DNA from: Prorocentrum cordatum
Taxonomy: Eukaryota > Sar > Dinophyceae > Prorocentrales > Prorocentraceae
Assembly: GCA_963575745.1 (NCBI GenBank)
Contig: CAUYUJ010018649.1
Span: 231,123 to 295,122 of the forward strand
DNA: 64,000 nt
Direction of reading: 5' to 3'
A program made the position numbers and the translations under genes. The notes below the pieces were generated by a model. The model was not told where the DNA came from. It searched no databases and saw only the letters and a program-made list of their open reading frames with translations. Below, one piece after another: positions 55,444 to 64,000 of this stretch. Numbering within the stretch: the first letter of the stretch is position 1; each line of letters opens with the position of its first letter.

Positions 55444-55560
55444 ATGATGATGATGGTGATGGTGATGGTGATGATGATGGTGGTGGTGATGGTGATGGTG
55501 ATGGTGATGGTGATGAGAAGGAGGGGGAGGAGGGGGAGGAGGATGAGGAACGAGGAGTCG
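55441..55560. repeat. (ATG)n/(GTGATG)n microsatellite, right target arm
   Basis: ATGATGATG resumes at the element boundary and grades into GGTGATGGTGATG and then GGAGGAGG. It is the counterpart of 47858-47983. Confidence 0.9.
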
Positions 55561-55711
55561 GAGTCGGAGTCGGATGCCTGGGCTGCTGCTCGCACTCGTC
55601 CTCTGAAGGCCTGGGCGACTGGCTCGCTACAAAGGCGGTGCGAAGGGGGTCGCCTACGGGACCCGTGGCTGTTTGGCCTGTTGGCCCAATACAGCGCAGG
55701 GCCAGTCCCAG

Positions 55712-55713
55712 AA

Positions 55714-55746
<33 letters not shown>

Positions 55747-55833
55747 CCACAACCACAACCACAACCACAACCACAACCACAACCACAACCACAACCACAA
55801 CCACAACAACAACAACAACAACAACAACAATCA
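55712..55833. repeat. (CAA)n with central (CAACCA)n
   Basis: CAA repeats flank a block of about 12 CAACCA/CAACCACAA hexamers. It lies in otherwise unrecognised DNA (55560-56100), which includes a CTTTGTGGGGGGGCAGTGC segment. Confidence 0.9.
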
Positions 55834-56214
55834 CTTTACCCGAACGCTCAGTGTTCTCACCAGTGCCAGGGTTTTCATGCGACGCCAGCCAATACCCCCA
55901 CTTTGTGGGGGGGCAGTGCAAGCTCTACCAAATATCCACACGACTCTTCGCCACCACCCACACCCAGCTTCCCGCCCTATGACGTTCGGACACTTCACTT
56001 CGTGGCCTGCGGACGACCGTGGCTACTACACTGGCGTGGAGTACACACCCACAGAAGTTGTTAAGCCTACGTTCGTACACCCACAGAAGATGTTAAGCCT
56101 TGTTAACCCACAGAAGGGCTTCTTGGAAGCATCTTGGGGCCTCTTGGGGGCTTATTGGGTCCTCACGGCGGGCTCTTGGGGCCTCTTGAAGGCCTCCTGG
56201 GGCAACCTATGGCG

Positions 56215-56330
56215 CAACCAGTAGGGGGACGTTTTATTCTCGGCGGCCGAGGGCGCAACCTATGGCGCAACCAATAGGGGACGTTTTATTCTCGGCGGCC
56301 GAGGGCGCAACCTATGGCGCAACCGCAAGG
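56215..56330. repeat. 63-bp tandem repeat, about 2.3 copies
   Basis: The unit has GGGCGCAACCTATGGCGCAA and CGTTTTATTCTCGGCGGCCG. The third copy is cut off after ACCTATGGCGCAACCG. It is preceded at 56110-56210 by inverted CCAAGAGGCC-type units (TTGGGGCCTCTTGGGGGC). Confidence 0.85.
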
Positions 56331-56399
56331 GATTGTGGCCCCTGGCAGGCGCGCGAACCCCGTTGCAAGAGCGTGCGAAAGTAGCTCGCGCGAGCTCAT

Positions 56400-56960
56400 G
56401 TAACATAAATGTTGGAAAACCATTGTTTTTTTAGGATTCGGACAGCGCGCGCGGGTAGAAATTTTGAAAAGTCGTGCAGGTGTTTTTCGAGGACCTACGG
56501 TGCGATTCGTGTGATTTTATGATGCGCGGTGCTAAAATTCTTAAGAAGCCCAATGGTTTTTGGAGATTTCGGCGTGCGCGCGCGAAGAAAAAACGAATGT
56601 GTCCCGCATGGTATTATTTGACAGGGATGATGGCCCTGGCAGGTGCGCAACCGTTGTCGCAGAAGTTCGAAAAAGTTGCTCGCAAAAGCCCGTTTGACAG
56701 AAATGTTTAAAAAGTGTTGGGTTTCCTACGAATCCGCAAGAGCGCGCGGGATGAGATTTTGACATTTTTTGTTGAAAAACCATTGGTTTTTTTTTTTATG
56801 TTTTTATGTTAAAATCGCTGCGAACACTAAGGCTTTTGGAAGGATTTCGTCTTGCGCGCGCGAATGTCCACTTTACCTTATTTTTTGCAAGGGATTCTTG
56901 AAATGTGGCTATGTTAGAACAAGAAATGTCATTTTATATTGTTTTTTGCAAGGGAAAGCG
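56400..56960. repeat. AT-rich 140-bp tandem repeat with CG-alternating blocks
   Basis: Four diverged copies combine TTAAAA/TTGAAAAACCATTG(G) with long T runs and a GCGCGCGCG block at about 56440, 56570, 56733 and 56855. It stands out as an AT-rich island in a GC-rich window. No coding sequence was found. Confidence 0.7.
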
Positions 56961-57129
56961 GGGGGGAACAAAACAACCGGATCTGGATCACATCGTTTTG
57001 ACTGAGACTTCCTCACGAAAATGCTGAAAATGTAGCTGCGGCCTAGGCGGCGCAGGGGGGGCGCGCACCAGGGGGCCCAACAATAATTATTCTTTAGAAT
57101 AAATAATGTTCAACAACAACAACAACAAC

Positions 57130-58580
57130 GTTGCGTATTCGTCGGCGGGGGCTCAGGACCTTAAGGCCAATCACCCCTGACTCGGGTTCGTTGCCTGCGC
57201 TCGACGTTCGGTGCAAGGGCAGCCCGTTAACCTCCCCAGATCCACCACATCCTCACGCTCCCCCCCCACTCCACTATCAGACAAGTCTCTATACCGCTAG
57301 TTTACAGAACACCCCACGGCCCGTCGGGCCAGGGAGGAGGCTCCATGCCAGCGCAGCCCACGGGAAGGAAGAGCCGAAACCAGACACGCGGAGGAGGCAG
57401 GAGGGCCCAGAGACAACGCTCCCGAAAACCAAAGCGACTCTAGAGATCTTGCTTCGTGCTATCCTATCACACAAAAACATACTGAACATCTGCAGTGCTC
57501 GTGGCTCTCACTGTGCCCGACGGTTGCTCATCCGTCTCAAGAGATCTATCGCTCTCGTGCTGCCTCGGCTCGCCAGCATCCTCAGTCCTTCTACGTTCAC
57601 CCCTGCTGCAACTGCCTGGCCCTCAAAGCAGACTGATCTGGTGCTCGAGACCCGACGGAAGTGGAGCGCCGTGAATCATGTCTGCGCCCTGCTCCGTGAG
57701 TGCTGACACCGTGGCCCTGCGGAGGTCCGAGATGCTGTACTTGCCCAGCTGAATCTCCGCCTCCTGGTTGCCCATTCGAATTGCATTGAGCTCCTCTTGC
57801 CAATGGGCGCTCCACGGTGACGCCGCCAGTGCGTTGCCCATGAGCTACACTTTCCACTTTTCTTCCTGGCCATGCTCGCCCGTATGCCTTCAAACGGCGC
57901 ACTACTGCGTGCGCACCGCGGCGGTGCCGAGACTGCCCGGCGGAACCCCCTCCGCACGAGCCGTCGCGCCCTCGCAACGGGGGCCCCCAAAGGGTGCCAC
58001 CGAGAGAGGGCGCGCCCGGGCGGGGCGAAGGCGGGCGCGCCCTCGCCTCTCTCGGAAGCGCGCGCGCGCGGGAGGCATCAGCGAAAAAACGGATGCGTTC
58101 GCTCGCGGGGCATCCGCGAACAAATGTTCCGTATCCACGGGGTCGCGGTCCAGGGGGCCCAGGCCGCAATGCCCACGAATCCTCGTTCTCTGCCCCTTCG
58201 GCGGCGAGCCAGGGGGGAAGTGAGGGGGGGCAAGCGTTCTGAAAAGGCGGCGGGGCTTCTCAGAAGCCCTCCTGCCTTTTGAGAAGCCGCCTTTGCCTTC
58301 GGAGATAAGGCCTTGACAACTTCTCAAAAGGGGAGAGGCCTGCCAAACCTTCTGAGAATGCCAGCCCCCCTGCATTCTGCCTTCCCCTCTGGGATCTCCG
58401 ACGATCTGATTGCTCCAGCCGGGGCATTTGTTAATCCACTTCGGCTCTCCAGAGCCACTTTCGAGACAGAAAGGACATCAAGGGATGAAAAGCTACTGCC
58501 CAGGGAAGCGGTCGAGACCTCCATGGCCGCGGATTGAACAAATAAATCGGCGGATGTCAGGTTGGAAGGCATCGAGAGCG
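57130..58580. other. Mostly unrecognised; one short ORF of possible interest
   Basis: A (CAA)n run at 57112-57130 precedes it. Minus 57623-57841 is a 72-codon frame starting MGNALAASPWSAHWQEELNA and continuing IQLGKYSISDLRRATVSALT; it has helical, non-repetitive composition but no known family. 58240-58345 contains several AGAAGGC/GCCTTCT inverted words (CTTCTCAGAAGCC, CTTTTGAGAAGCC). The rest is GC-rich without motifs. Confidence 0.35.
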
Positions 58581-58585
58581 TCAGT

Positions 58586-58588
58586 AGT

Positions 58589-58629
<41 letters not shown>

Positions 58630-58635
58630 ACAAAA
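58586..58635. repeat. (GA)n microsatellite followed by dispersed repeat copy 4
   Basis: GAGAGAGA from 58590 to about 58625. The sequence GCATTCCGTGCGGAATTCTT then TGATCGGCGCTGGGACCCCC at 58655-58725 is the fourth copy of the repeat described at 22362. Confidence 0.7.
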
Positions 58636-58819
58636 AATGCATCAACATAAACGCTCGGCATTCCGTGCGGAATTCTTTGATCGGCGCTGGGACCCCCTGG
58701 CAGCGCCTGCGGCGCCGCCCCTGGCGCGCCCCGCGCGCCAGGAAGGAGGGTCCAGGCCTCCGTAAGCTCACGTTTGCGCAATCAGGTACTCTTCGAATCA
58801 GGGACGGCGTGATTTCTCG

Positions 58820-59620
58820 TCAGTGGTTGTCCGTCGGTCATCGGTCGTCGGTCGGTCGTGGCCGCCAGCGACAGCAGCGTCGTTCGACGGCGTCGTTCGT
58901 AATCGTCGACGCCGTCGTCGTGCTCGTCGTCGCCAGCCGTCGTCGTCGTTCGTCACCACCATCGTCGAGGATCGAGAATCGAGACCGTCGCCGTCGTCGT
59001 TGGTCGTTCCCGCCTGGGAATCTGGCCACACCCACATCTCAGGGAAGTAGGCGGTCGAACGGGCGAGTTCACACAGGGAAACACTATAGAGTCTGCCCGC
59101 CCAAGGGCGAGGGAAAAAGTGATCACCAGCACCCTCCATTCGTCGTCGTCAAAGTCGACGTCACGGTCGAAGATCGAGATTCGATACTTTCGGACGTGGT
59201 GGATTATCATGAGAAGCCGGGTTAGAACGCACCCAAGGAAGAGTCTGGATTCGGGCTCGTCGTCGCCCGCCGTCGTTTTACGCCGTTCGTTCGTAGGCGT
59301 CGTCGAGGCCGTCGCCGACGCCGGCGAGGGCCGTCACCGAGGGCAGGGATCGACAAACAAGATTCGAGGATTCAGGTTTTCGGGCATGCGGGGAGCTTGT
59401 CATCGCCGCCGCCGAAGGCTGCGTTCCGCCGAAGACAACAGCGGTCCGCCAAATCGTCGGCGTCGTTGTTTGCTCGTCGTCGTCACTGTCGGGGATCGAA
59501 GTTCAACGCTTTGAGACGTGTTTGGGCCTGTCAGGTGCCTCTGGGACGGCCTCGTAGCCACGGCTCGACTCCCGTCGGAATTCAGCTGCAACCGCACCCC
59601 AAGAGTATTCTGGATGGAAT

Positions 59621-59656
<36 letters not shown>

Positions 59657-59800
59657 GTCGCTTTTCGTCGTCGTCGCTATTCGTCGTTCGCCGGTCGTCG
59701 TCGTCGTCGTCGGATTGGCTCGTCGGTATCATTCATCGTCCTCGTGCGTCGGCATCGCTCGTCGCTGTTTGCTCGTCGTTCGTCGTCGCCAGAACAAGCC
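58820..59800. repeat. (GTC)n/(CGT)n-rich region
   Basis: GTCGTC/CGTCGT runs at 58900-59010, 59260-59320, 59460-59490 and 59625-59780 alternate with ATCGAGA/TCGAACG unique stretches. Both strands have Arg/Ser or Asp-rich open frames without domains. Confidence 0.8.
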
Positions 59801-60019
59801 GACCCAAGCCTCGAGGCTCGAACCTGTCGTTGTCGAAATGCGCCATTTGTCCCACCAGCGCCGAACACATCCGTTTTCATGCCTTCGCGGTCTGGACATC
59901 GAGGCGCGATCCCATGGACACGTCCCGCGCGGGGCGCCCACGCAAAGTAGCCCTGCATCCAAGAGGTCGCGGCCGGGGAATCCCGGTTGTGAGGACGTAG
60001 ATATGGATCGTGCTTCCGC

Positions 60020-60440
60020 CCGCGATCTCGCCATGATGGAAAGGAGGACCTGGAGGATGTCGGCCTCCTGGGGCCCTCATGGGTTTCCAAAGCCTTCCAA
60101 AAACGGCCCCGAATGGAGAGTTGAACAATCCTGGGGAAACGCCCCATGGTCCAGGACCCGTTTTCCCCCAGGGTCCCCCCTTCCTTGAGACGAGAGCGGC
60201 GCTCATGCACCGTACCATGACTGGACTCCCTTCAAGCACCGCTCCAACGCGGTACGGCGCATACTTTGCCGGACTCAAGGGCGGACAAAACTATGCACCG
60301 CACCGTGGCTGGATCCAAGATCGACGACGCCTCGGGAGACGCCGACGCAGTACGGAACACACAAGCCGTCCGCGGACCTACCATTCTGGCCGGACTTCCG
60401 CACAATTGCCAAAAACGTGGGCAAAACCATTGTTTTAGAC
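60020..60440. other. Stretch without a recognisable gene
   Basis: Unique-looking sequence. CTTCCAAAAACGGCCCCGAA (about 60095) and GTTTTCCCCCAGGGTCCCCC (about 60160) resemble phrases near 46510-46590 but not clearly enough to call a repeat. Confidence 0.4.
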
Positions 60441-60443
60441 TCT

Positions 60444-60624
60444 GGCAAGTTTACTTGCATGGACGAGGGGGGGGCTGAGCCTGAAGCAAGCCGCAATCGA
60501 CTTGCACGTTCGGAGGGGCGCGGAAATCACGCAAGTCGAAAGGCACCTGCACGCTAGTATTCGCTTGAAGAGGAGCGAGGGGGGGGGGGGGGGGGGGGGC
60601 GAACGCCATGCAAGTAAACTTGCC
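60444..60624. mobile_element. Foldback element with nested palindromic termini (181 bp)
   Basis: Outer arms are perfect: GGCAAGTTTACTTGCATGG (60444-60462) against its complement (60606-60624). Each arm contains the palindrome GCAAG-TTTA-CTTGC. Inside come a G-run (60466-60474), an inner CGACTTGCACG (about 60498), a near-complement ACGCAAGTCG (about 60522), and a second G-run of about 20 (60578-60600). Order and G-run orientation match the element at 45682-45973, although the sequence is different. No coding sequence; target duplication not evident. Confidence 0.75.
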
Positions 60625-61260
60625 TGAATCCCAAAAACCCGGCTCTTTTGTACGAACGCATCGCATGGCGCAGCCCCGCCCGAAACCGAAACAATCCCCG
60701 TACAAAAAAACAACAATGACTGCTCGCGTGCTGGTGACGCCCTTGTCGCTGTTGCTCCTGCAGACCTTACGCGGTACAGCGACACGGGCGACGCCTGCGC
60801 GCGGACGGCGAACTGGTTGGCGCGCGGAAACGGATTATTCCACACGGGCCCGATGAAGAACGAAAACTGCAAAGGCTGCGTGATCCTGATGGCCCATATC
60901 ACCAGCGCGGGCCGCATGGGATGTGGCGGCCGCAGGGCCTTGCTGGAAACCAACCCCCGTTGCAAGTTGGTCCCGCGCCGACTAGCCAAGCAGCCCGGGG
61001 AGCGCAGAGCCGACCAGACAACCAACCTGGGAACGCATGAGCCTATGGCGAATGAGCGTTCTCTAACCGCTACCCTTCGGGGTGCCCCGGTGACACGTAT
61101 GCTACACCGCGATTATCATATGACTCCAAAATAAAAGGACCCATGGGTGCTAGAACCCACTGTTTCTGTTAATGCGCCCCCACAATCAAGTTGGGAACGG
61201 GCAGATGTACCACGCCATGGCGGCTCCTCCGCTACCGTGTTCCATTGCTGCGTGCAACAC
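60625..61260. other. Stretch without a recognisable gene
   Basis: No domain, repeat or RNA gene was seen. Open frames are short. Confidence 0.4.
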
Positions 61261-61410
61261 GTATATATGTGTATGTGTATATATATATATATATTACAGA
61301 CAGACAGACATACAGACTGACAGACAGACAAACAGACAGACATATATACATACATGTATACATACATCCATACACACACGCACACACACATATACATATA
61401 TATACGATTA
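61260..61410. repeat. TA, GACA, CATA and CA microsatellite cluster
   Basis: In order: (TATG)/(TA)n, (GACA)n with ACAGACTGACAG variants, (CATA)n, (CA)n and (TA)n. Each short array passes into the next by single-base steps. Confidence 0.9.
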
Positions 61411-62190
61411 TTATGACCGTGTTCAGCCTCGTACGCCCTGCACCTCACCCTACGGGCTCAGCATTTTGCCAGTGGCGGTCTAACCTAGATCGCTGTTTTA
61501 CGTGCCGTACCTCGTCGGCCCACCTGGGCGTGTTCGCTGTTTTCCCCTATTTGGAAAAGCTGGTCATCCCTCGCTGACGGCTTCACTGCTGGTACTCTTG
61601 CATCCCGCGTATTGGGCCTCGTCATCGCCCACGGATGCACGCGCGGCGCGGCCTGGCAGCTGCCACGGTCCCCGCTGCCGAGGCTGGCCGCTCCAGCGCA
61701 CCCACGATGGAATGATTCCGCGTCCGAATGCCCCCTTCTTCCTCCTCCTCCGCGGCCGCCGAGTCTGGCTCAGTCTCCTCGCCTGAACGATGGGCAATTC
61801 GCTCTTCAGTAGCCCCGTTTAGTTCGACCACTGGCCCAACAGGCTTGCCTCGCCGCCGACGGAAAAAGTGGCCAGCCTCAGTGCCAATGGTTCTGCCTGC
61901 GGGCGGGTGTGAATGCGAGTGAATTTGAGCGCGGTTGTGTCCGAGCGTGGGTAGTAATTCGGAGTGTGCATGAATTTGGGCATCCATGGGTCTGAACGAG
62001 CGTGATCTGAACGCGGGAAATATGAATATGAGCGAATCTGCACATGAATGAGCAGTGTGCGACAGTATTGTGCGCATAACCTGAGTATGTTTAAACTCAA
62101 TACGCGACGAACGGACTGCGGGTAAGGAGAAGCCAGCTGCTTCTGGGCGCGAGCGGGCCAATGCCTCCCTCATTGGCCGTCGCTGAGGCA
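61410..62190. other. Unrecognised; one coding-like patch
   Basis: On the minus strand 61740-61890 encodes HFFRRRRGKPVGPVVELNGA and TEERIAHRSGEETEPDSAAA with a poly-Glu end. It is an acidic, non-repetitive stretch of unknown family that could be an exon. 61910-62060 has degenerate GAATNTGAGCG-type words similar to 9190-9260. Confidence 0.35.
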
Positions 62191-62194
62191 TCTG

Positions 62195-62890
62195 ATTGCA
62201 ACGCCTGCTACATCGCGGTGATCATGTGCCCCCCGCAAGGGGCGACCCCGTCCGCAAAGCGAACAAACCGCCTGACACATCTCCACGGCATTCGCGCGAA
62301 AAGGGCGAACAGCATACATCCTGCCGGTTTGTGTTTGGGGTGATCTGGTGCCACGCCTGCTACATCGCGGCGGTCATGGTTGTTCAACTAAAAAATACTT
62401 GACCCAAGAAACGTGCAAACCGATTGAGACATCCACCGCAATGCGGTCGCGAACGGGCACGGCCCCTTTTGGGGTGACAAAATGCAACGCCAGCCTTGTC
62501 GCGCCGACCATGCGGCTCTCACGAGAGAAGCGTCTGTCCCGCGCAGCGGGCAGACCGCCACAATCTAGGCGCGAACGGGCAGGCGTGCTGCTCCCTGGCG
62601 GCTCCTTCTCAGGGTGCCCAAGTGGGGCCCTGGGTATCACGCGCTGGCCATGCGTCTTCTATACGTCTTGAGAAACCAAGAAACAGCCTGGAACATCCTT
62701 ACAATGAGATGGCGAACGGACGCGTCTCCGACCCCCTGGCGTTCGTGCGTCGGGGCGCCCAAGTGTCACGCATTCGCGCGCCTGTCAAGACAAAATAATG
62801 TGTTTCACCAAACGACTCCTCCCAAGCGGCACCTCCTTGGGGCAGCGCACTACTACGTCTGCTACAGTGCGGTGAGCCTACTACCGCGCA
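62195..62890. repeat. Diverged 150-bp tandem repeat, about 4-5 copies
   Basis: CGCCTGCTACATCGCGG followed by T(G)GTCATG appears at about 62201 and 62355, with looser copies near 62490, 62640 and 62855 (CGTCTGCTACAGTGCGGTGA). Each is followed 80-110 bp later by GCGCGAA..GGGC(G)AAC and a CACATC/ACATCC segment. Confidence 0.6.
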
Positions 62891-63169
62891 TGAGCGCAAC
62901 AAGGTACGATGTGTCTAAATGTGGCTTACTGTGAGGGCGAATGAACCTGAATGACTACGTGCGAGAATCATGTGAGTGAGCCTACGTCGGGCGTGTGTGG
63001 GTCTGCGTGTCGACGGGTTCGCTTGCGAACGCGTCAGGGCGTCAGTGGACCTGCCGCGCGCATGACACGCGCGCGAGGACGTCGAGGGGCGAGGGGGCGG
63101 GGGGGGCGAGATGCGGATGTGTCAAACAACGAGCCAAGCTGCGGGGAAAGAGGCGCGCATCCTGCAGTG

Positions 63170-63870
63170 CTGAAAAAAAGGACGAACGAGACCTGATCAA
63201 CCGACAAATCCGCCACGCAACCAAACAACCAACCAACAAACCCAACTAAACAGCCAAACTTCTCGGCATTGCAGCTTGAGACTTCTTCGCACCGCGGGCG
63301 CCATGACAGAAGGAGGGCACGCGCAGTGGCGGGGCTGATGAAGGGGGGGCGGGGGCGAGAAGAATCCGGGAAATGAGGAAGAATTGAAAATATCTCCCCC
63401 GCAAGAGAAGTGCGCCATGCAAGGCCTAGATTGAAAGGGCGAGGAGGGGAAGACGGAGCGCCGTCCAACGCCCGGGCGCGATTGCGACGGCAGCGGCTGG
63501 GGCTGAAGGGAGCGGCGCGGGGAACAAACTAGTTGGACGAGCGAAACGTAATCAACCAACAAACCCGCCACGCAGCCAAACGCCCAAACAACAAACCCAA
63601 CCAAACAGTCAAACGTCACGGCACTGCCGCTTGAGACTTCCTCGCATGGCGGCAGCCATAGCAAAGGGGGGGCGCGCATAATGGCGGGGCTGATGAAGGG
63701 GAAAACGGAACGTGAAGAATCCGGAAAATGAGCAACAACTGAAACTGCCCCCCGCAAGGCAGGGACGCTATTCAAGGCCCCCCCGCCCGCTCCGGCCGCC
63801 GGGGCCTGGGTCGAAGGGGCGAGGAGGGAAAAACGGAGTGCCGCCCAAGGCCCGCGCGCAAACAGAAAGC
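63170..63870. repeat. Two tandem copies of a unit of about 356 bp
   Basis: 63175-63480 and 63532-63862 share GGACGAACGA..CTGATCAACC/AATCAACC, CAAACCCAAC(C/T)AAACAG, GCTTGAGACTTC(C/T)TCGCA, GGCGGGGCTGATGAAGGG, AGAATCCGG(G)AAATGAG and GGGCGAGGAGGG(G)A(A)A. They are diverged by substitutions and short indels. No coding sequence was recognised. The remainder to 64000 is GC-rich, with no feature seen. Confidence 0.75.
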
Positions 63871-64000
63871 GAAGCGGGGCGGGGGGGCGGGGCGGAAGAG
63901 AATGGCTCACGGGAGGAAGGGAGAGGAGAGGAAAGGAACGCGCTGCAGCGCGCCACCGCACGGCTGCAGCGCATCGCAAGGTGGAGGGGCGCCCGATGCA

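Overview
The window reads as nuclear DNA of a dinoflagellate. The evidence is convergent. There is a 16-nt relic of the dinoflagellate spliced leader (21753-21768, minus strand). There is a tyrosine-recombinase retrotransposon that carries a C5 cytosine methyltransferase, a combination reported from dinoflagellates. The remaining pol fragments have a Zn finger/EEP/RT/RNase H layout that I recall from dinoflagellate genomes. The DNA is GC-rich, gene-poor and saturated with micro- and minisatellites. I cannot name the species. I see no bacterial operons, CRISPR arrays, rRNA or convincing tRNA genes, and very few sequences look like intact host genes.

Layout. 0.2-11.9 kb (minus strand) holds pieces of non-LTR-type retroelement coding sequence in canonical order: Zn finger, coiled coil and EEP endonuclease (11.86-9.59 kb), RT amino half (4.5-3.26 kb), RT carboxyl half and zinc/RNase H region (1.6-0.2 kb). 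They are separated by a 90-bp satellite with a CA array (6.6-8.5 kb), CCAAGACGGCC arrays (4.5-5.95 kb) and a 1.6-kb CAT/ATCGATCTCACT array that interrupts the RT domain itself. A second element's RNase H tail lies at 12.2-12.96 kb. 13-25 kb is mostly satellites, purine tracts and unrecognised sequence, with one retroposed mRNA marked by the spliced-leader relic. 25.9-30.8 kb holds the most host-like coding sequence, on the minus strand: a clathrin-box/DPF-rich adaptor-like tail plus several zinc-binding exon candidates. 32.9-36.9 kb is repeats.

37.6-43.3 kb is a decayed Ty1/copia element (minus strand). It has integrase, RT and RNase H, a poly-T/poly-A insertion inside RNase H, and upstream a 48-bp repeat array encoding about 24 copies of a 16-residue unit. 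43.4-47.98 kb is repeats, including a nested-palindrome foldback element.

47984-55443 is the most informative feature: an apparently full-length, roughly 7.46-kb YR retrotransposon on the minus strand. It encodes an intact gag-like protein, then degraded RT, C5-methyltransferase, RNase H and tyrosine recombinase. Its ends form Ngaro/PAT-type split direct repeats (A1-ORFs-B1-A2-B2), and it sits exactly inside an (ATG)n microsatellite. The internal A2/B1 junction reproduces the end-to-end joint expected of a circular intermediate, with ATG as the shared core. The methyltransferase appears to be inserted inside the RNase H fold.

55.4-64 kb is repeat-rich DNA with a second foldback element of the same architecture at 60.4 kb.

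All functional statements are homology judgements by eye; no alignment or database search was run.
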